From NCBI GenBank assembly GCA_003245675.1, contig QKCN01000042.1, positions 1 to 32,796 on the forward strand: a stretch of DNA of 32,796 nucleotides, written 5' to 3'. Source of the stretch: Bacteriovoracaceae bacterium. GTDB lineage: Bacteria > Bdellovibrionota > Bacteriovoracia > Bacteriovoracales > Bacteriovoracaceae. A program made the translations under genes and the position numbers. The notes below the pieces were generated by a model. That model ran no database searches and had not been told where the DNA came from. It saw only the letters and a list, made by a program, of their open reading frames with translations. Shown here piece after piece: positions 7,279-15,715 of the stretch. How positions within the stretch are numbered: the first letter of the stretch is position 1; every line of letters begins with the position of its first letter.

Positions 7279-8058
7279 CTAAAGAATATTTGCTGATCGC
7301 GCCCAAGCGTAATTTTCGACTTGTAGCTCTTTAGGTGACTTCATGCGGTAGTAAAGAGTCTTCTCTGGATCGCAAATAAAAATTCCCAAATCCAATAATT
7401 GATAGGTAAAAGACTCAATACGAGAGCGATCTAAAGTTTTCGCCTTCTTATAGTCATAGGCCATAATAGAATCAAGACAGGCTTTTAAGTGACTAATGTT
7501 GCGATAATAAAGATCCCCAATATTACCCGCAGAATCAAGGTGATCAAAATCAATCACCTTCAAATCGGCATAGGCGATTTTAGGCACTGAAGTTTTATTG
7601 GAAGCATCAGTCATATATTTGCCAAACTTACATGGCTCTAATTTGCTGACGACAAGAGGACGAATGGGACAAAGCTCTTGATAAAGGTAGAAAGGTTTAA
7701 AAGGCACAGAGCCATTAACAATCTCACCCTTTAAAGCTAAAGACCTCCCATCACGAGTCATCAAATAAAGCTCCCCTAAACTTTCCAAAGGAATTTTTTC
7801 AAGGGTCCTATACACTGAAAGATAAACTGAATTCTTCTTTTCCTTACCTGGAACCATGGATTTATTGGCGCATTTTTCCTTGGTATATTCGAGGTCAAAA
7901 CACTTAGGCAATTCCCCTTTAACTTCCACAAAAATCAGTTGTTCACTCGTTCCTCGCGTCGAACCGGTGGACATATAAGAACCAAACTCCTCAGGAGTCA
8001 ACTCAGAAGCAATGAGGGCCTCCATAGGGAACAAAGTAAGATAATATCTAATGGTCAT
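7279..8058 (-). CDS. Unknown protein with an internal duplication, downstream of the pyrophosphatase
   Basis: The 259-residue protein has no clear signal peptide or membrane helix and I cannot name it. Two segments about 120 residues apart resemble each other: LIASELTPEEFGSYMSTGS (about 15-33) and LVVSKLEPCKFGKYMTDAS (about 135-153). Each runs on into a hydrophobic strand (LIFVEVK, IAYADLK). So the protein is probably a tandem repeat of a 110-120 residue unit. AGGAGG lies five bases before the ATG, a strong start. It begins 14 bases after the pyrophosphatase stop and is followed by a terminator, so the two form an operon. That linkage is the only clue to its role. Confidence 0.8.
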   Translation of the reverse strand: MTIRYYLTLFPMEALIASELTPEEFGSYMSTGSTRGTSEQLIFVEVKGELPKCFDLEYTKEKCANKSMVPGKEKKNSVYLSVYRTLEKIPLESLGELYLMTRDGRSLALKGEIVNGSVPFKPFYLYQELCPIRPLVVSKLEPCKFGKYMTDASNKTSVPKIAYADLKVIDFDHLDSAGNIGDLYYRNISHLKACLDSIMAYDYKKAKTLDRSRIESFTYQLLDLGIFICDPEKTLYYRMKSPKELQVENYAWARSANIL

Positions 8059-8072
8059 ATAAACCTCCTAAA

Positions 8073-10493
8073 TTAATTCATTCCAATAAGGGAACTAAAA
8101 ACTGCTGAATACTTCACAATTAAGCCGGCAAACACGACACTTACCATCGTCATTAACTTAATAAGAATATTAAGAGAAGGACCAGAAGTATCTTTAAAGG
8201 GGTCACCGACGGTATCACCAATAACTCCCGCTTTATGAGCCTCTGATCCCTTACCACCATGATGTCCTTTTTCAATGAACTTTTTGGCATTGTCCCAAGC
8301 TCCACCTGCATTATTAAGCATAGAGGCAAGCGAGAAGCCAGCCGTCAAACCACCGGCCAAAAGTCCAATAACTCCAGGAACGCCAAGGAGAAGTCCAGTT
8401 AGCACAGGAGCAATAACAGCGATCAAGGAAGGAATGATCATTTCTCTTTGGGCCCCTGCAGTAGAAATCTCAACACAACGTTGATAATCAGGCTTGCCTT
8501 GTCCTGTCATAATTCCCGCAATACTTCTAAATTGGCGGCGAACTTCTTCAACCATCGCTCCAGCAGCTCTACCTACGGCCTTCATTGTCATTGCACAGAA
8601 AACAAAACACATCATTACCCCAAGAAATAGACCACAAAGCAAACGAGGATTCATCAAAGTCACATCATAAGCGGTGATAAAGTCCATTAACTCAGAGTGC
8701 TGAACAACAACGCCCAAAATATCTCCAGTGTGGCTAACGGCTTTGGTAACCACTTCCCCTAAATCAGAAAAGTTATGATGAATTAAAGTCACATCAGTTC
8801 GACCAGTAAATAGATTTGTAAGCTGCTCTGAAGTATTTACAAATTTTGTCTTTCCAATTTCGAAAAAGCTCTTACCAGCAAGACGCCCAACCCAAAGCTT
8901 GATTTCTTCAAGATAGGCTGCAAGCAAGGCCATAGCTGTCAACGCAGCTGAACCAATAGCAAAGCCCTTCCCTGTTGCAGCAGTTGTATTTCCAAGTTGA
9001 TCTAGTTCATCAGTTCTTTTTCGAACTTCAGGTGGAAGCTGACTCATTTCGGCATTTCCACCAGCATTATCAGCGATAGGGCCGAAAGCATCTGTGGCCA
9101 TAATGATACCCAAGGTTGAAAGCATTCCTACGGCCGCAAAGCCAACACCATAAAGACCATTGCCCATATGAGTAAAGCCTCCAGAAAAACCAAAGGCACA
9201 AAGAATACCAACCACGATAATAATAACAGGTAAGCCCGTAGACATCATACCAACGGCCAAACCATCAATAATAGTTGTGGCAGGCCCCATGCGCGTTTGC
9301 TGAGCAATACCTTGAGTCGGTCCATAAGCATCAGAAGTATAATATTCTGTAGTCTGTCCAATTAACACTCCGGCAACCAATCCAGAAACAACGGCACCAA
9401 AAATGCCCCAAGAAATCAAACCGAAGAAAACCATGACCATCAAGGCAAGAAGAATTAAAACAGAACTACCAGCAGTACCAAATAGCAAAGAACGCAATAA
9501 GGTTTTGGCTGTTGCACTTTCACCAGTGCGCACCATAAAAATACCAACAATGGAAAGTAAAATTCCAATTCCAGCAACAATCATTGGCGCAGTAATGGCC
9601 GAAATCATCTGGGCAGAACTCAAGCCAGGAAGAGCAGCTCCCAATGCCGCGGTAGCGAGAATACTACCACAATAAGACTCATAAAGGTCCGCCCCCATTC
9701 CGGCAACATCCCCAACATTATCGCCCACATTATCAGCAATAGTTGCTGGATTTCTTGGATCATCTTCCGGAATTCCTGCTTCAACTTTTCCCACGAGGTC
9801 TGCACCCACGTCTGCAGCTTTAGTATAAATACCACCACCCACACGAGCAAAGAGAGCTTGCATAGAAGCGCCCATACCAAAGGTAATCATGATTGTGGTA
9901 ATTTCCACCATTTTAGCCTTGATCCACATGGAGTTATTGAGCATCTCAGCTGACCAGCCACCCTCAAGCCCTACCTTTTCCATCATCTTGGCGCCGAAGC
10001 CCCAAACATTATGATCAAAAACATAGTTCAAAACGTAATACCAAATGGAAATATCTAAAAGTCCAAAACCCACAACAATGAGTCCCATAACAGAGCCACT
10101 TCTAAAGGCCATCTGTAGACCAGCATTAAGAGAGGTTCTAGCTCCATTGGCCGTTCTTGATGATGCCTGTGTAGCCGTTTTCATTCCCAAGAATCCACAA
10201 AGACCAGAAAAAAGACCGCCAGTTAAAAAGGCTGCGGGGACAAACATATTTTGCACACCGATGATGGCAAGAAAGATAAAAACAAAGAAGAGCACAACAA
10301 AAACAATTGAAACAGTTTTATACTGCTGCTTCAAATAGCCCATCGCTCCTTCTCTAATGTACTCTGCAATTTCTTTCATGCGTTCTGTACCTTCATCATG
10401 CTTGATCATCAAGCGGTAGAGAATGAAGGCAAGAACAAGGGCCACCAGCGCAGACGCTGGCACAAGCCACCAAATACAGGGAATAGCACTCAT
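8073..10493 (-). CDS. hppA: K+-dependent membrane-bound pyrophosphatase (Na+ or H+ pump)
   Basis: The 806-residue protein has many membrane helices and the full membrane pyrophosphatase signature: [11 protein letters not shown] (228-238), then [29 protein letters not shown] and [17 protein letters not shown]. It couples pyrophosphate hydrolysis to cation export across the inner membrane. [10 protein letters not shown] has Ala at 505 where the K+-independent class has Lys, so this is the K+-dependent class, which contains Na+ pumps and some H+ pumps. Which ion moves cannot be fixed from sequence reading alone. It is somewhat longer than usual, with an extra stretch near residues 545-590 ([17 protein letters not shown]). 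AAGGAG precedes the ATG. The duplicated unknown protein follows in the same operon. Confidence 0.95.
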   Translation of the reverse strand: MSAIPCIWWLVPASALVALVLAFILYRLMIKHDEGTERMKEIAEYIREGAMGYLKQQYKTVSIVFVVLFFVFIFLAIIGVQNMFVPAAFLTGGLFSGLCGFLGMKTATQASSRTANGARTSLNAGLQMAFRSGSVMGLIVVGFGLLDISIWYYVLNYVFDHNVWGFGAKMMEKVGLEGGWSAEMLNNSMWIKAKMVEITTIMITFGMGASMQALFARVGGGIYTKAADVGADLVGKVEAGIPEDDPRNPATIADNVGDNVGDVAGMGADLYESYCGSILATAALGAALPGLSSAQMISAITAPMIVAGIGILLSIVGIFMVRTGESATAKTLLRSLLFGTAGSSVLILLALMVMVFFGLISWGIFGAVVSGLVAGVLIGQTTEYYTSDAYGPTQGIAQQTRMGPATTIIDGLAVGMMSTGLPVIIIVVGILCAFGFSGGFTHMGNGLYGVGFAAVGMLSTLGIIMATDAFGPIADNAGGNAEMSQLPPEVRKRTDELDQLGNTTAATGKGFAIGSAALTAMALLAAYLEEIKLWVGRLAGKSFFEIGKTKFVNTSEQLTNLFTGRTDVTLIHHNFSDLGEVVTKAVSHTGDILGVVVQHSELMDFITAYDVTLMNPRLLCGLFLGVMMCFVFCAMTMKAVGRAAGAMVEEVRRQFRSIAGIMTGQGKPDYQRCVEISTAGAQREMIIPSLIAVIAPVLTGLLLGVPGVIGLLAGGLTAGFSLASMLNNAGGAWDNAKKFIEKGHHGGKGSEAHKAGVIGDTVGDPFKDTSGPSLNILIKLMTMVSVVFAGLIVKYSAVFSSLIGMN

Positions 10494-10592
10494 AAGATCT
10501 CCTTGTTGCTACACAACTTTAAATTATCAAAAACTCCATCTTTCTTCGGATATCAGTACCTTATTTTAAGAAATTCAAGATGACCAATATAG

Positions 10593-10633
10593 AGTGGTAA
10601 AAACTTGCCACTTAGAAGCAAACAAGATAAAAG
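10593..10633 (+). promoter_or_regulatory. Candidate rsfS-rlmH promoter with overlapping palindrome
   Basis: TTGCCA (10605-10610) and TAAAAG (10628-10633) are 17 bases apart and resemble -35 and -10 boxes, placing the start near 10640 and leaving a leader of about 43 bases. The imperfect palindrome AGTGGTAA/TTGCCACT (10593-10612, four-base centre) overlaps the -35 box, as an operator would. It could also fold in RNA. The divergent pyrophosphatase promoter was not resolved. Confidence 0.4.
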
Positions 10634-10683
10634 GTACGGAATACTGCGTTAAGGATACCATTTCAGTAAAATAGGGGTAAATA

Positions 10684-11148
10684 ATGGAGAAGAACTACTT
10701 CTTAGAAAATGTTGACCGTATTATAGGGGATAAAAAACTTGAATACCCACTCAATTTTGCCATGGGTGCAGCTTGGATACTCGCACATCATAAAGGCAGC
10801 TCTCTTAAAATTTTGAACATGAAAGAGACTTCACCATTGGCCGACTATTTCATTTTGGGCACCGCAACAAACCCCACACAAGCAAAAGCTATTTCTGATG
10901 ACCTTCTCTTTGCTTTCAAACGCCATAAACTAGAAAGCATTTCTCGCGAAGGACTAACAAACTGCGATTGGCTACTACTTGATTTTGCCGATGTTATCGT
11001 ACACATCTTCCAAGAAGATACTCGCGAGCTTGTGGCAATTGAAGAACTTTGGAAAGATGCAGAAACCGTCGCAATTCCAGAAGAATACTACTATGGAAAC
11101 GCTCCTAGTGCTAAAAAAGAAGAAGACGAAACTGCTGGTTATTTCTAA
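10684..11148 (+). CDS. rsfS: Ribosomal silencing factor RsfS
   Basis: The 154-residue protein carries the RsfS/Iojap fold from about residue 25: AAWILAHHKGSSLKILNM, SPLADYFILGTATNPTQAKAI, then DWLLLDFADVIVHIF and the ELVAIEELW segment. RsfS binds ribosomal protein L14 and blocks joining of the subunits when nutrients are scarce. The chain is longer than typical members, with about 25 extra N-terminal residues and an acidic tail (AKKEEDETAGYF). GGGG precedes the ATG. rlmH begins two bases after its stop, the usual bacterial rsfS-rlmH pairing. Confidence 0.93.
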   Translation: MEKNYFLENVDRIIGDKKLEYPLNFAMGAAWILAHHKGSSLKILNMKETSPLADYFILGTATNPTQAKAISDDLLFAFKRHKLESISREGLTNCDWLLLDFADVIVHIFQEDTRELVAIEELWKDAETVAIPEEYYYGNAPSAKKEEDETAGYF

Positions 11149-11150
11149 AA

Positions 11151-11609
11151 ATGGCCGCCAAGTTTCATCTCCTCAGTATTGGCAAACTACGAGACAAAGG
11201 CGCACAAATCATCGAGGATGAATACGCCAAAAGGCTCATTCAATTTAAATTACAATTTCACGAGAGTAAGGCGCGGGCCGAAGACAAAGATTCGGAAGGT
11301 GAAATGGCCCTTGCTCTCATCAAAAAGATAGACCCTCATGCAGGGATGGTCCTACTCTGTGAACAAGGTCAGCTATTCGACTCCATCAAATTTTCTGAAT
11401 TTTGTGAAAAACTTTATAATGGGGATAGAAAGAACATCTTCTTTGTTATTGCTGGTGCAGAAGGTCCTTCTGCACAATTAAAAGAAGCGGCTCAACACAA
11501 ACTCTCACTCTCTCCGCTTACTTTTCCTCACCAGATGGCACGAATTATACTAGTCGAACAAATTTATCGGGCCCAATGCATAAGCTCTGGCCACCCCTAT
11601 CACAACTAA
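11151..11609 (+). CDS. rlmH: 23S rRNA pseudouridine-1915 N3-methyltransferase
   Basis: The 152-residue protein is a normal-length RlmH, the SPOUT-fold enzyme that methylates pseudouridine 1915 in helix 69 of 23S rRNA using S-adenosylmethionine. The signatures are clear: FFVIAGAEGPS (the family GGAxG loop, here with Ala for the first Gly), LSLSPLTFPHQMARIILVEQIYRA, and a C-terminal HPYHN. The last residue is Asn where Arg is common. Transcription is presumably shared with rsfS. Its stop codon shares CTAA with the stop of the opposing glycosyltransferase-like gene, so no terminator fits between them. Confidence 0.95.
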   Translation: MAAKFHLLSIGKLRDKGAQIIEDEYAKRLIQFKLQFHESKARAEDKDSEGEMALALIKKIDPHAGMVLLCEQGQLFDSIKFSEFCEKLYNGDRKNIFFVIAGAEGPSAQLKEAAQHKLSLSPLTFPHQMARIILVEQIYRAQCISSGHPYHN

Positions 11610-12511
11610 AGAAACTCTGCGATCTCTTGAGCAACTCCTTCAAAGTTATCAATCACTTTTTCCAAAGAAAGAAAACGAATTAGCGTATCATGAAAATGAG
11701 GCTGAAGCTCTGGTCGAATGACTTCATCTCCAACATACCAACAAGGAAGGGCCATAAAATTAGCATATTGCACCCAAATTGGCTCTTGCACAATAGCGCA
11801 ATCACAAGAGAGTAAAACTCTCCATTGATCGGGCAATATCATTTTATCAGAGAAAAAATAATAACGATTCTCAGAAGGAAGCTTGGCCAATAATTCTTCT
11901 TTTTGAAATTCTTCTTCACGAGGAAAAAGACACATAAAAGTCAGCTCCGAAAAAGACTGAAAAAGCCATTGATACTCCTCTGGACTCCCCTTTAACTGCA
12001 CAAATACTTTTTTGACTTCAGTAGGCAAAGCCGGTTTTACCAAAGGACTTATTTTGGGAAAGGTATTACTTAATTCAAAAGTCTCTTCTTCCCACTCTTT
12101 TCCCAATAAAAACAGATTATCAGTGTAATGAAGTTCAGGGTTAAACTCCCTAGAGCTAGTAAATAATTTGCGCAAAAGTCCTTTTTGAAATCCAAGACGC
12201 AAAGTACCTCGAAAGAAAAACCCCATGAGAGCGGCCCTTAGGCTTCTACCATTGGTCAAAAAAACATCTATATTAAAAACCTCAACGCAGTGATAGCAAA
12301 ACTTATGGATATCAAAAAAACGAGGATAGCGCTCTTGATCATAGGGATAGACTTCAAAATTCCAATCTGTAATTTTTAAAACATCCCGCAAACGACTATC
12401 AATAATCACTTGAATTTTATCCCCAAGATGCTTGCGTCGCACGCTCTCAATAAAAGCAAGGCTTAGCATTATTTCTTGTTCATCTCCCTCTAGATAGACA
12501 AGAATATTCAT
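11606..12511 (-). CDS. Glycosyltransferase family 9-like (heptosyltransferase-like) protein
   Basis: Taking the ATG at 12511, which overlaps the upstream stop as ATGA, gives 301 residues starting MNILVYLEGDEQEIMLSLAF. An N-terminal strand, a helix rich in Arg and Lys, then IQVIIDSRLRDVL resemble the first Rossmann domain of heptosyltransferases. The C-terminal half has KKVFVQLKGSPEEYQWL and CDCAIVQEPIWVQYANFMALPCW, where GT9 enzymes bind nucleotide sugar. Motifs are degenerate, and GT9 members are usually about 340-350 residues, so the substrate is unknown. A longer frame starting inside the upstream gene is open, but the coupled ATG is better placed. It probably acts in surface glycan assembly at the inner membrane. 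Confidence 0.6.
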   Translation of the reverse strand: MNILVYLEGDEQEIMLSLAFIESVRRKHLGDKIQVIIDSRLRDVLKITDWNFEVYPYDQERYPRFFDIHKFCYHCVEVFNIDVFLTNGRSLRAALMGFFFRGTLRLGFQKGLLRKLFTSSREFNPELHYTDNLFLLGKEWEEETFELSNTFPKISPLVKPALPTEVKKVFVQLKGSPEEYQWLFQSFSELTFMCLFPREEEFQKEELLAKLPSENRYYFFSDKMILPDQWRVLLSCDCAIVQEPIWVQYANFMALPCWYVGDEVIRPELQPHFHDTLIRFLSLEKVIDNFEGVAQEIAEFL

Positions 12512-13245
12512 GAGCGCTCCAAACGCCTTTGCGTTAAACGATTCCAGAGGATTGTATAATATGCGGTTGCCAGTGGAATAACAAATAAGTTCACAATAGG
12601 AACCATGACGATTGCCAACCAAATAAGTCCACTTAGAACATAAGGGATAAAATGACGTTTTAAATCCCTCACACAATCGCCAAAAGAAAGCTTATGGCGA
12701 GACCATGAATAATCAACAAATTGAATGGCGAGCAATAGTGATGAGACAATAACGCTCAAAAACAGTAAGGGGGGAAATTGGCCAAAGATAAAGGCCAACA
12801 GCCCCAAAATTGCAATCAAAGCAATCTTCTTTATTTCATTAGTAACAATAGAAATCCAACCAGAAACGACTTTTCTCCAAATTTGATCAATTCCCCCCAG
12901 CTCTTGCCCCAGTTCCTGCCTTTCAATTCTCTCGGAAAGAATATCAGAAAAGGGAGAAGCTATAATTGAAACAACTAAAACAAAGGTCCAATTTAATAAG
13001 AAATAAAAGGCAATACTAAATAGCACAACAATAAAGTAATAGAGAAAAGAACCCCAGATCGAGTTTTGCAGTAAGCTATCAATATAGGAACGGCTCCAAT
13101 CGGCTAACGGCCCCCATAAAAAGTAAGCTCCCACAAAATACAAAAGGATACCAAGAATTAGAGGAATGATCGTCAAAAGGATATTAAGACGGTTTTCGAA
13201 AATCCTTTTTTTACTTCGCCAAAAACTTTCAAACACAAGCTTCAT
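12508..13245 (-). CDS. EI24/CysZ-like membrane protein
   Basis: The 245-residue protein has four to six membrane segments (for example LNILLTIIPLILGILLYFVG, then YFIVVLFSIAFYFLLN, ALIAILGLLAFIFG, and a last pair near the end). Motifs ASPFSDILSERIE and FVDYSWSRHKLSFGDC match the EI24/CysZ domain, where ASPF and the YxxxRxxLSF pattern recur. CysZ carries sulfate, but most family members are uncharacterised. I chose the ATG at 13245, preceded by GGGG six bases away; a TTG four codons upstream is also possible. Translation couples to the glycosyltransferase-like gene by an ATGA overlap. No cysteine synthesis gene is nearby, so sulfate transport is not supported. Confidence 0.8.
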   Translation of the reverse strand: MKLVFESFWRSKKRIFENRLNILLTIIPLILGILLYFVGAYFLWGPLADWSRSYIDSLLQNSIWGSFLYYFIVVLFSIAFYFLLNWTFVLVVSIIASPFSDILSERIERQELGQELGGIDQIWRKVVSGWISIVTNEIKKIALIAILGLLAFIFGQFPPLLFLSVIVSSLLLAIQFVDYSWSRHKLSFGDCVRDLKRHFIPYVLSGLIWLAIVMVPIVNLFVIPLATAYYTILWNRLTQRRLERS

Positions 13246-13297
13246 TCTTATCCCCAAATTTCCTTTTCTTCTTTGAAAAAATGAATAAAATTTAATA

Positions 13298-14263
13298 ATG
13301 AAGAACTTCTTTTATTCGACCCTTTTTATTTTGGCATTGATATCTTTTTTTCAGGCAGCATCTTTTGCCGGTTATTTTAACCATTACGTCATTGAATACG
13401 GCGATAACCTGCCAAAGATCATCTACAAACTATTTCCAGAGACGAGAAGCGATAAAGAACTTTATCAAAAATCTGAAAAAGACATTAAAGAGTGGAATCC
13501 GCAAATAGGAAATTGGGACTCGCTAATCCCTGGAGTTAAAATCTTTAGCGTTAAACCCATTTCTCCCTTTATTAATACATCTCTCCCAGTCAAAGATATG
13601 GTGAACTTTAAAAAAGAATTAAAAAAAGACACATCGAAATATCGTCCTCACATGCAACTTAGCTTGAAAGCCTATCAACAAGATATTCAATACAAATCTC
13701 CTGCAGGTAGTGTCGACCTTCAGCTTCAGTCCTTTCTCGCTCCCTATCTAGCATTCAGCTTCTATGACCATGTGGCAACTCACCCCCTTGAATTAGGAAT
13801 CTCTCACCAAACAAGCAAATGGACCAGTGCTAAGCGCGACAATAAAACGCAAAGCAATGCCAAAGACGAAGCCTCTTTTGACCATCAAACCTCTCTTTAC
13901 TGGGGGATTAGAAATTTAGGAAATTTTCTCCATCTACGCGTTCTTGCTCGGTATGACCAGTTCTCTTATCTGCAATACAATGCTGATGACATTTGGAAGT
14001 TTAAAATTTTGTCCACGGGAATCAGTGCCCCAATTTATTTCGATTGGAAGCTCAACCAAGTTCAGTTGGCCCCCTTCTATCTCAAAGAAATATCAAATGA
14101 TAATGATAAAGTATTTGGAAAATTTATTTCGTACGGAATTACAGCGAAACTTCAATTACCTCCTTACGTACTTGAATGTGACTATCAGCGATCCTCACTT
14201 GAACAAGGTGAAGAAAAATTGGAGGAGACAAAGATATCATTTGCTTTTGGTGTATTTTTCTAA
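13298..14263 (+). CDS. Secreted LysM-like protein with a probable outer-membrane barrel
   Basis: A signal peptide (cleavage likely after AASFA, about residue 24) leads a 321-residue protein. Residues about 27-85 resemble a LysM domain: HYVIEYGDNLPKIIYKLFP, an Asn-Pro pair (WNPQIGNW), then LIPGVKIFSV, the usual YxVxxGDxL...NP...I.PG pattern. LysM binds peptidoglycan. The remaining 200 residues have amphipathic strands and the protein ends in SFAFGVFF; a terminal Phe after alternating hydrophobics is the outer-membrane barrel signal. This would tie the outer membrane to the wall. No clear ribosome binding site precedes the ATG. The 3' end overlaps the opposing aldolase gene by 27 bases. Confidence 0.7.
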   Translation: MKNFFYSTLFILALISFFQAASFAGYFNHYVIEYGDNLPKIIYKLFPETRSDKELYQKSEKDIKEWNPQIGNWDSLIPGVKIFSVKPISPFINTSLPVKDMVNFKKELKKDTSKYRPHMQLSLKAYQQDIQYKSPAGSVDLQLQSFLAPYLAFSFYDHVATHPLELGISHQTSKWTSAKRDNKTQSNAKDEASFDHQTSLYWGIRNLGNFLHLRVLARYDQFSYLQYNADDIWKFKILSTGISAPIYFDWKLNQVQLAPFYLKEISNDNDKVFGKFISYGITAKLQLPPYVLECDYQRSSLEQGEEKLEETKISFAFGVFF

Positions 14264-14875
14264 AAACTCAGTTAATAACTCATAACTGCGCTCTAAATTT
14301 CTTCCGAAAAAAATAAGACCATCTTGATGTCCTAGCATAGAAATAATGCCTTCATCTTTCGCTGCAGATAAATTTTTCAGTTCTTCTGCAAGCAATTGGC
14401 TGCCATACTCTGCTTCGCGCGTTGTAAACATCAAGTCCACCTCATGCTCTTCACTCTGCGAAGCAAGCCAGAGTGAGTGATTGTGGATATGGATGACAGC
14501 TCCCACATTAGCATTGCTATGATAAATAACGCCATGAGATATACTCTCACTAGAAGGAAGAATTGGCCCCTCAGAGCGAAGGCCCATTTGATCTAAATCG
14601 ACCTCTAGGATTTTTACATAATGTGAGCCGTTCAAATCATGCAATTTTCCTGTTTGTGAACCCGTAATAAAGAATGTATTTCCCGCCTCTCGTTTGGAGA
14701 TATTTCCAAATCCCACATTTAAAACGGGATCATGTCCAATGAGATTTTTGAGATTAAGTTTTTTGCGAAAGGACTCTAATTCAGCCAACAAATGCCAAGA
14801 AAAGGGATCAACCTCCCTATGGCCACTTGTATTGAACTTAATAACGCCTTCAATTTCCGATTTTGTCTGTGCCAT
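14237..14875 (-). CDS. Class II aldolase/adducin family protein
   Basis: The 212-residue protein has the class II aldolase fold: VGFGNISKR (55-62), ITGSQTGKL, PSSESISHGVIYHSNANVGAVIHIHNHS and LGHQDGLIFFGR. Zinc ligands are His129 and His131 in HIHNH and His183 in GHQDG; Glu110 sits in the usual SSE position. Family members include fuculose-phosphate aldolase, ribulose-phosphate epimerase and methylthioribulose-phosphate dehydratase (MtnB). The sequence does not decide between them and no sugar or methionine-salvage gene is nearby. It lies 11 bases downstream of the HD-GYP gene on the same strand. Confidence 0.85.
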   Translation of the reverse strand: MAQTKSEIEGVIKFNTSGHREVDPFSWHLLAELESFRKKLNLKNLIGHDPVLNVGFGNISKREAGNTFFITGSQTGKLHDLNGSHYVKILEVDLDQMGLRSEGPILPSSESISHGVIYHSNANVGAVIHIHNHSLWLASQSEEHEVDLMFTTREAEYGSQLLAEELKNLSAAKDEGIISMLGHQDGLIFFGRNLERSYELLTEFLEKYTKSK

Positions 14876-14886
14876 TGAATTACAAA

Positions 14887-15609
14887 CTATGCAGCATTTT
14901 TATCATACACAGCATTCATAATATCGAGATGAAAAGTCTCTTCGCGTTTGCGATCTTCCTTTTCCATACCCCAAATAAAATATTTTACCAAATCGGGATC
15001 AAATTGCTGTCCAGAGTATTTGTGAAGCTCATCAAATGCAATTTTATGCGAAAGCCCTTTGCGGTAAGAACGAGTGGAAGTCATCGCATCAAAGGTATCA
15101 GAAATAAGAACAATTCGAGAAAAAAATGGAATTTCATCCCCCTTAAGCCCATAGGGATAACCTCTCCCATCAAAGCGCTCATGGTGGTGTTTAGCCGCAA
15201 TCGCAACATTTTCAAAAATAGAAAAACCTTCAAGAATTTCTGCCGATTTTTCTGGATGACTTTTCATAATCGGAATTTCTTCATTAGACAAAGGTCCTGG
15301 TTTGTTCAAAATAGCATCAGGGACACTAATTTTCCCAATATCATGGAAAATACCACTCATCTCCAATTGATAAAGTTCATCGAGAGAAAGTCCAAGCTCT
15401 CTTCCTGTAATCAATGAGTAATAAGCAACACGCATACTATGCCCAAAAGTATAGTGATCTTTCAGGTCTAAGGCTTTTAAAATACTTCGCGCTGCCATTT
15501 CACTAATTCTTTTTTTCTCATCTTTTAACTGCTCAATTGTCTTGATCAATAAAAGAAGTGAAAGAGGATTATTTGTTCCGGCCATTTGTAAAATATTGTT
15601 ATCTGCCAT
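14887..15609 (-). CDS. HD-GYP domain cyclic-di-GMP phosphodiesterase
   Basis: AAGGAG six bases before the ATG at 15609 sets the start, giving 240 residues; a longer frame starting at 15627 would contain that ribosome binding site. The HD-GYP domain (about 38-215) looks active: H57, HDIGK (H89, D90, K93), H118, HHHERFDGRGYP (141-152) with the full GYP triad, and D171 in SDTFDAM. HD-GYP enzymes hydrolyse cyclic di-GMP at a two- or three-iron centre. There is no receiver or membrane domain; the N-terminus is a short helix-rich segment with several Leu. It probably shares a transcript with the aldolase. The degenerate phosphatase-like gene is divergent, 106 bases away. Confidence 0.93.
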   Translation of the reverse strand: MADNNILQMAGTNNPLSLLLLIKTIEQLKDEKKRISEMAARSILKALDLKDHYTFGHSMRVAYYSLITGRELGLSLDELYQLEMSGIFHDIGKISVPDAILNKPGPLSNEEIPIMKSHPEKSAEILEGFSIFENVAIAAKHHHERFDGRGYPYGLKGDEIPFFSRIVLISDTFDAMTSTRSYRKGLSHKIAFDELHKYSGQQFDPDLVKYFIWGMEKEDRKREETFHLDIMNAVYDKNAA

Positions 15610-15715
15610 AAGCTTCTCCTTAAGCATGTGCTAGATAACTTGTCGGCATGGTCGCAACTTTTTTAAAATTTAAATACCATTTGCAAAAGACTAGGTAATT
15701 TGTGAACATTAGATT

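Noticed and set aside
12512-12676. N-terminal extension of the glycosyltransferase-like protein
   Set aside because: The extension lies wholly inside the upstream membrane-protein gene in another frame. The ATGA-coupled start at 12511 gives a typical domain start.
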